A stretch of 64,000 nucleotides of DNA from assembly GCA_027035765.1 (NCBI GenBank), contig JALVUD010000024.1, forward strand, positions 39,543-103,542, read 5' to 3'. Positions 59,985 to 64,000 of the stretch are shown here, one piece after another. The DNA is from Campylobacteraceae bacterium (GTDB taxonomy: Bacteria > Campylobacterota > Campylobacteria > Campylobacterales > Sulfurovaceae). Made by a program: the position numbers and the translations under genes. Each line of letters starts with the position of its first letter. The first letter of the stretch is position 1. The notes beneath the pieces are model-generated. The model was not told where the DNA came from. It saw only the letters and a list, made by a program, of their open reading frames with translations, and did no database searches.

Positions 59985-62900
59985 TCAGGATGCAGTCACA
60001 TGGATATCTTCATCTACCTTAAGCAGCACAGTGGGATCGGTATTGTTGGTATATTCCACATAGCCATCGTTGGTCGCCCCCTGCTGCCAATCTCCACCGA
60101 CCAGAACGACACTGTCACCATTGTCACCTTTGATCACCAGATCATTGCTGCTGTCGGTCATATCCAGGACATCTTGTAGGGTAAGGTTGTCCACCGTCAC
60201 ATTAGCGGATCCCAGATCGATCTGTTCTATATTCTGAATCTGATTGCTGCCAAGTGTACTGAAATCAATCGTCATATCATTGGTAATCAAAAGCACATCA
60301 TCACCCTCTTCTCCATTGACGATATCAGCTGTTTCCGCATATTGGATCACATCGTTTCCAGCGCCGCCATTGAGAGTGTCTGCTGTTCCATCACGTCCAA
60401 TCAGGATCTCATCACCATCACCACCCTGGACGGTATCACCGCTTTGATAATCGACTGATGCCGTTGCACTGTCACTGTCTGTGCCGTCACTCAAATCATA
60501 TGTGAATCTTTGTCCGTTCGGACCGATGCTGATCCAAAGATCATAATCTCCTGCATCATCCTGGTTATTATCTTCTGCTTCATATGTACTCACTTCCACA
60601 TAATAGACGCCATCAGATGGGACGTTGTATTCCAGATAGGAATCTTGAGTGGCATCTGATCCATTCCCACCGTTACTTGTATCACTGTCATCATCATATG
60701 CAACACGGTTTCCATTGGCATCATAAAGGTTCAACCATGTATCGGTATATTCACTACCACTTGTTCCGTGATCTATATCCAGAACCAGTGTCTCCCCCTC
60801 TTTAAGATCCAATTTGATCCAATCGCTGTCATGACCGTCATTATTATTTCCATCATCTCCTATAGTACCGGAAAATTTCAAACTGGACCACGTAGGATCT
60901 TTGACATCAGAAGCCTCCACACCGGAAACCTCCCCAAACAAAGAGCGATCTGTCAAATCGACAGCATGGTTCATATCGTTGTTAAGAGGATTGGTATCTG
61001 AGTCGTTATTGTCTTCTGTGATCGTTGTATAGGTGCTATTACTTCCTGTGAAAAGAACAGGGTCAGTTCCTGTTACATTACCTCCTATCGGATCATGGCT
61101 AGAATGTACTGTCAGATTATCTCCACTGTCATTACGCAGCAACGATTCTGCTTCAATCGCAATTGTGTCGGTCTTATTTGCATTAGTAATGATCGTATCG
61201 TTATGCCCATGGATAGTAGTTGTATCTACATTCACGGTGACCATTATTGAATTGACGACATCTCCATCGTTATCTTTCACATTGATATGCACTGTTTCAG
61301 AATGATCATAAAGACTCTTGGCTTGGTAAGAATATTCACCGGTTTCGAAATTGATGGTAAAGATACCATGATCGGCAGGTATCAACTGCTTAACATTGTT
61401 GGGATCATACTGTACTGTTGTTCCATCGATCTCCACCGAATCGATATGCCCACCGTCGGCACCATACTCTATATAAGCCGTACCATTTACATCATCGAAA
61501 AGATTTCCATGTTCAAAGAGACCAACAGTATCGGCAACATACGTTTGCAACTGTGAAATATTGTCGACTGCGATCGCAGGATCGGAAACTATATCTTCAT
61601 TATTGTTTGCCAAGTGCTGCAAATCATACAGAGGATTTTGCGTCTTCACAGAATAGGTATAGATTTTGTCAATTTTCCCGCTTGTAACGAAATTGGTCCA
61701 TGGATTGTCCGAATCAAAAGCGGTGACCCTTCCTCTTCCATCGCTGTCGGTATCGTTATTATCACGGCTGATAACACCTGTATATGAGTCAAATGCATTT
61801 TGATCATCATTTTCATCGCCGTCTCCAAAATAGTATACGACATTTTGATCAGCTGTAGGCTCATTTCCGTTATAAGTATCATCGACCACACTTTGCAGGC
61901 CTTTGACGATAGGGGTATCCCCTCCTCTTGCCAGGTTATAATTCAGAGCGTCCGTTGCGCTGATCCAGTATGAATTAGTGACTGAGCCGTTTCTGAATTC
62001 CACGATATTAACATTGACATTTCCAATATCTCCATACTGACGAATCAAATAGTCCATCGACTCTTTTACATAGCCGATATCACTTTCACTCATACTGCCG
62101 GAACCATCAACGATAAAGACCAGATTGGTCGTTGCAGTGTCGATAGTAATATAATCAGTATGGGGCTGAGCGACAGGACTGTCATCTTCCACAACGATAT
62201 TAAGAGTAGAAGATGCATCGGGCGTATGGCTGTCCCCATCACTGACCGTGACTGCCACGGGGATCGTCACCGTATCTTCCGTCGAAATATCGGGATGATC
62301 GATGGGGCCTTTGAGTGTGGTCGTATAATTACCGTCATCATCGATGGACACTGTCAGAATCTCCTGTCCACCATTGTGAGTCGTCCCCGTCAGAGTATGC
62401 CCATTGTTGGAAAGACTCCAATCGATGGTATCTCCGTCAGAGCTGTAGTTTCCGGAGGGAAGTGACAGACTTACCGTCAAGGGATCGCCATTGACATCAT
62501 GAACTATAAATTGACCGTTGTGGGTAACAGAGTCGGTTGTATCGTCTGTTGCGTTGGGATCGTTGTCCGGGTTACCGTCATACGGTGCACCGTTGGCAAC
62601 TAGCAGCCCCTCTTCTGATACATGACTCTCCTGAGCTGCACTGATCGTGGGAGCTGCCGCAGTATCGACTGCCAGGACAGTAACATTGAGATCCTGGGAT
62701 GTAGAGGCTGCGTCCCCATTGGAATACTCCGTCGCTGTAGCAACAACATGGAGTGTATAGGTCGTATCTTGATCTACATCCGGCGTTTTGAGAACAAGAT
62801 TTGCTCGATCCCAATCACTTATATCAACGCTGGTGGTCGCTCCGTCGGAAGTAAAGCTGTGAGTTCCATCCGTCAGGGTGAAGCCATCCGGAATATCCTG

Positions 62901-64000
62901 TACTTCCACTTTCAATGATTCCGAGCCGTCGGTATCAGTCAGAGCCGCCTGAAGATCGATTTCCGAAGACGATTGTTCCTCGACTACAATTGTTCCATCT
63001 GAACGAACTTCCGTGTTATTAAAGGTTATAGAGTGAATAAGGAAGTCATCTCCCGGATTTGGAGGGTAGAATCTTATCTCATCAAATGTTGAACCGTCCG
63101 AAGGTCTGAAATTCACAGCAGGGTCTTCTTGATCACTACCGCCTCCTGTATAAACAGTTTCGATCAGATTGCCATTTCTATAGAAAGCAACCGCCACATC
63201 TTCATTTGGAGCATTCCAGGCCAATGACAAATCCACAGAATCCACCGGATTGTCAAATGTCACTACTACCTGCTCGTATGTATTATTACTGGAAACATAA
63301 CCCGTTTCACTGTTGGCTCCACTGGCTGCACCTGCCACACCGAAACCGTCTGGTCCGCTGTGTGTGGCAAATGTCCCCACGCTTCCATCGGGATTGTATG
63401 GGGTAATAGTGAATCCCTGATTTGAACCATCCAGATTATCTTTATCAATGGTAACGGATGTCGTAATGGATGTTGCAGAAAGGTTCAGTATCGGTGTATC
63501 GGCAACAGCATTGATATCGATGGTCATCGTCGCACTGTTTGCACTCCAATCCGCACCATCATAGACCTGGAAATCGAATTTAGCATAATCAGCTCCCTGA
63601 TCCCCCAGATCATTTGAACCCACTGTTGATCCATCTGGACGAGTATCGCCGATATATTCATTGCTGCCTGATTCATTGGAATCTGGAACAAATGTAAGGT
63701 TTCCGGCCTCAATTTCCGCTCTCGTAACCTCTGCCCCACTGGAAGTGATTTCTGATCCATTCAAATAGAGTTTGCCATCTGCCGGAATCGAAGTGATTCT
63801 GACCGATTGAAGAGCATCCCCTTCCACATCATCATAGTGAAAATCCGCAACACTAAATGTGTACGTTGTATCTTCTGTTCCGGTTACATCACTATTTTGC
63901 GCCACCGGTGCATCGTTTTGTGGCGTCACCGTAATCACCAGATTCGCCGTCGCCGTACCGCCCTCCCCGTCACTGACGGTGTAGGTCGCTGTCGGCACGG
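59985..64000 (-). CDS. Giant RTX adhesin, C-terminal part (N-terminus beyond right edge)
   Basis: The last 1337 residues of a very large, Asp/Thr-rich surface protein; the 5' part lies outside. In order (visible numbering): the end of a cadherin/Ig-like repeat ('YTVSDGEGGTATANLVITVT', 1-25), a second ('NDAPVAQNSDVTGTEDTTYT', 30-165), a beta domain (170-335), further Ig-like modules (340-610), and a VWA domain near 625-840 with the metal site 'VFIVDGSGSMSES'. Then come a VCBS-like unit, a PPC-like beta domain (1040-1165), two to three RTX nonapeptides ('GGDGDEILIGRDG', 'LNGGAGNDVIQ', 1180-1220) and a C-terminal type I secretion region. It resembles LapA-type biofilm adhesins. Base composition is lower in GC than its neighbours. 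No type I exporter genes are visible. Confidence 0.9.
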   Translation of the reverse strand, partial: VPTATYTVSDGEGGTATANLVITVTPQNDAPVAQNSDVTGTEDTTYTFSVADFHYDDVEGDALQSVRITSIPADGKLYLNGSEITSSGAEVTRAEIEAGNLTFVPDSNESGSNEYIGDTRPDGSTVGSNDLGDQGADYAKFDFQVYDGADWSANSATMTIDINAVADTPILNLSATSITTSVTIDKDNLDGSNQGFTITPYNPDGSVGTFATHSGPDGFGVAGAASGANSETGYVSSNNTYEQVVVTFDNPVDSVDLSLAWNAPNEDVAVAFYRNGNLIETVYTGGGSDQEDPAVNFRPSDGSTFDEIRFYPPNPGDDFLIHSITFNNTEVRSDGTIVVEEQSSSEIDLQAALTDTDGSESLKVEVQDIPDGFTLTDGTHSFTSDGATTSVDISDWDRANLVLKTPDVDQDTTYTLHVVATATEYSNGDAASTSQDLNVTVLAVDTAAAPTISAAQESHVSEEGLLVANGAPYDGNPDNDPNATDDTTDSVTHNGQFIVHDVNGDPLTVSLSLPSGNYSSDGDTIDWSLSNNGHTLTGTTHNGGQEILTVSIDDDGNYTTTLKGPIDHPDISTEDTVTIPVAVTVSDGDSHTPDASSTLNIVVEDDSPVAQPHTDYITIDTATTNLVFIVDGSGSMSESDIGYVKESMDYLIRQYGDIGNVNVNIVEFRNGSVTNSYWISATDALNYNLARGGDTPIVKGLQSVVDDTYNGNEPTADQNVVYYFGDGDENDDQNAFDSYTGVISRDNNDTDSDGRGRVTAFDSDNPWTNFVTSGKIDKIYTYSVKTQNPLYDLQHLANNNEDIVSDPAIAVDNISQLQTYVADTVGLFEHGNLFDDVNGTAYIEYGADGGHIDSVEIDGTTVQYDPNNVKQLIPADHGIFTINFETGEYSYQAKSLYDHSETVHINVKDNDGDVVNSIMVTVNVDTTTIHGHNDTIITNANKTDTIAIEAESLLRNDSGDNLTVHSSHDPIGGNVTGTDPVLFTGSNSTYTTITEDNNDSDTNPLNNDMNHAVDLTDRSLFGEVSGVEASDVKDPTWSSLKFSGTIGDDGNNNDGHDSDWIKLDLKEGETLVLDIDHGTSGSEYTDTWLNLYDANGNRVAYDDDSDTSNGGNGSDATQDSYLEYNVPSDGVYYVEVSTYEAEDNNQDDAGDYDLWISIGPNGQRFTYDLSDGTDSDSATASVDYQSGDTVQGGDGDEILIGRDGTADTLNGGAGNDVIQYAETADIVNGEEGDDVLLITNDMTIDFSTLGSNQIQNIEQIDLGSANVTVDNLTLQDVLDMTDSSNDLVIKGDNGDSVVLVGGDWQQGATNDGYVEYTNNTDPTVLLKVDEDIHVTAS

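Noticed and set aside
59964..59989. Direct repeat CCGATCAGG at the adhesin 3' end as a terminator
   Set aside because: The two copies are direct, not inverted, so they do not form a hairpin.
9..63998. Many long antisense frames (for example opposite lpxB, trpB, metE, tamB and the helicase)
   Set aside because: They are shadows of GC-rich genes; none has an SD, domain or sensible composition.
1..64000. CRISPR array, insertion sequence or prophage
   Set aside because: No regularly spaced direct repeats, cas, transposase, integrase or phage structural gene was seen on either strand.

Overview
The window looks like a chromosomal segment of a GC-rich Campylobacterota (former Epsilonproteobacteria). 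The evidence is the run of small lineage-style genes, the SUV3-type helicase, the TamA/TamB pair, MobB next to class I fructose-bisphosphatase, and the short ThiL. A bacterial arginine-kinase-like gene and the high GC hint at a Sulfurovum/Nitratifractor-like relative; that placement is inference. Gene density is high and many neighbours share ATGA, TGATG or TAATG stop/start overlaps. I see no prophage, insertion sequence, rRNA or CRISPR array. One tRNA-Ser(GCT) is present.

Layout. 0-8.3 kb: lpxB, a Cys-rich protein, a CitE-like lyase, thiL, orphan trpB, and a SUV3 helicase coupled to a tiny lipoprotein. 8.6-12.2 kb: a secreted deacetylase-ankyrin fusion, then a TetR gene preceded by four evenly spaced operator palindromes, then a methyltransferase. 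12.2-21.9 kb: UvrD helicase, murA, three envelope proteins, and mobB-fbp-apt, then cyclophilin coupled to a 44-residue membrane protein, and tRNA-Ser. 22-30 kb: a PAS-PAS-GGDEF-EAL protein and a five-gene efflux locus (ion channel, FUSC, Tat-lipoprotein outer-membrane factor, DUF1656, membrane fusion protein). 30-36 kb: YigZ, metE, repeats and ferrochelatase.

36.1-39.7 kb: a compact signalling operon: hybrid histidine kinase, stand-alone PAS protein, Roadblock/LC7-like protein, and a SixA-like protein that has lost its catalytic histidine. 39.8-42.8 kb: phosphagen (arginine) kinase, HAD phosphatase and RNase Z. 42.9-50.4 kb: tamB, tamA, an ABC ATPase and proA. 50.6-56 kb: an intact sixA, a DUF2059 protein, an L,D-transpeptidase coupled to a cytochrome c, folD-lepB-M50 protease, and rpiB. 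56.1-58.8 kb: a polar amino-acid ABC transporter. 59-64 kb: a DMT permease and the C-terminal 1.3 thousand residues of a giant RTX/VWA adhesin running off the right edge.

The best candidates for something undescribed are the four-operator TetR array (centres 42-43 bp apart, promoter core around the last site) and the kinase-PAS-Roadblock-pseudoSixA operon. Several dispersed repeat families (inverted 'GTCATcCTGAaC' units, short G/C hairpins, and an element shared by 33.5 kb and 58.9 kb) fill most longer intergenic gaps.
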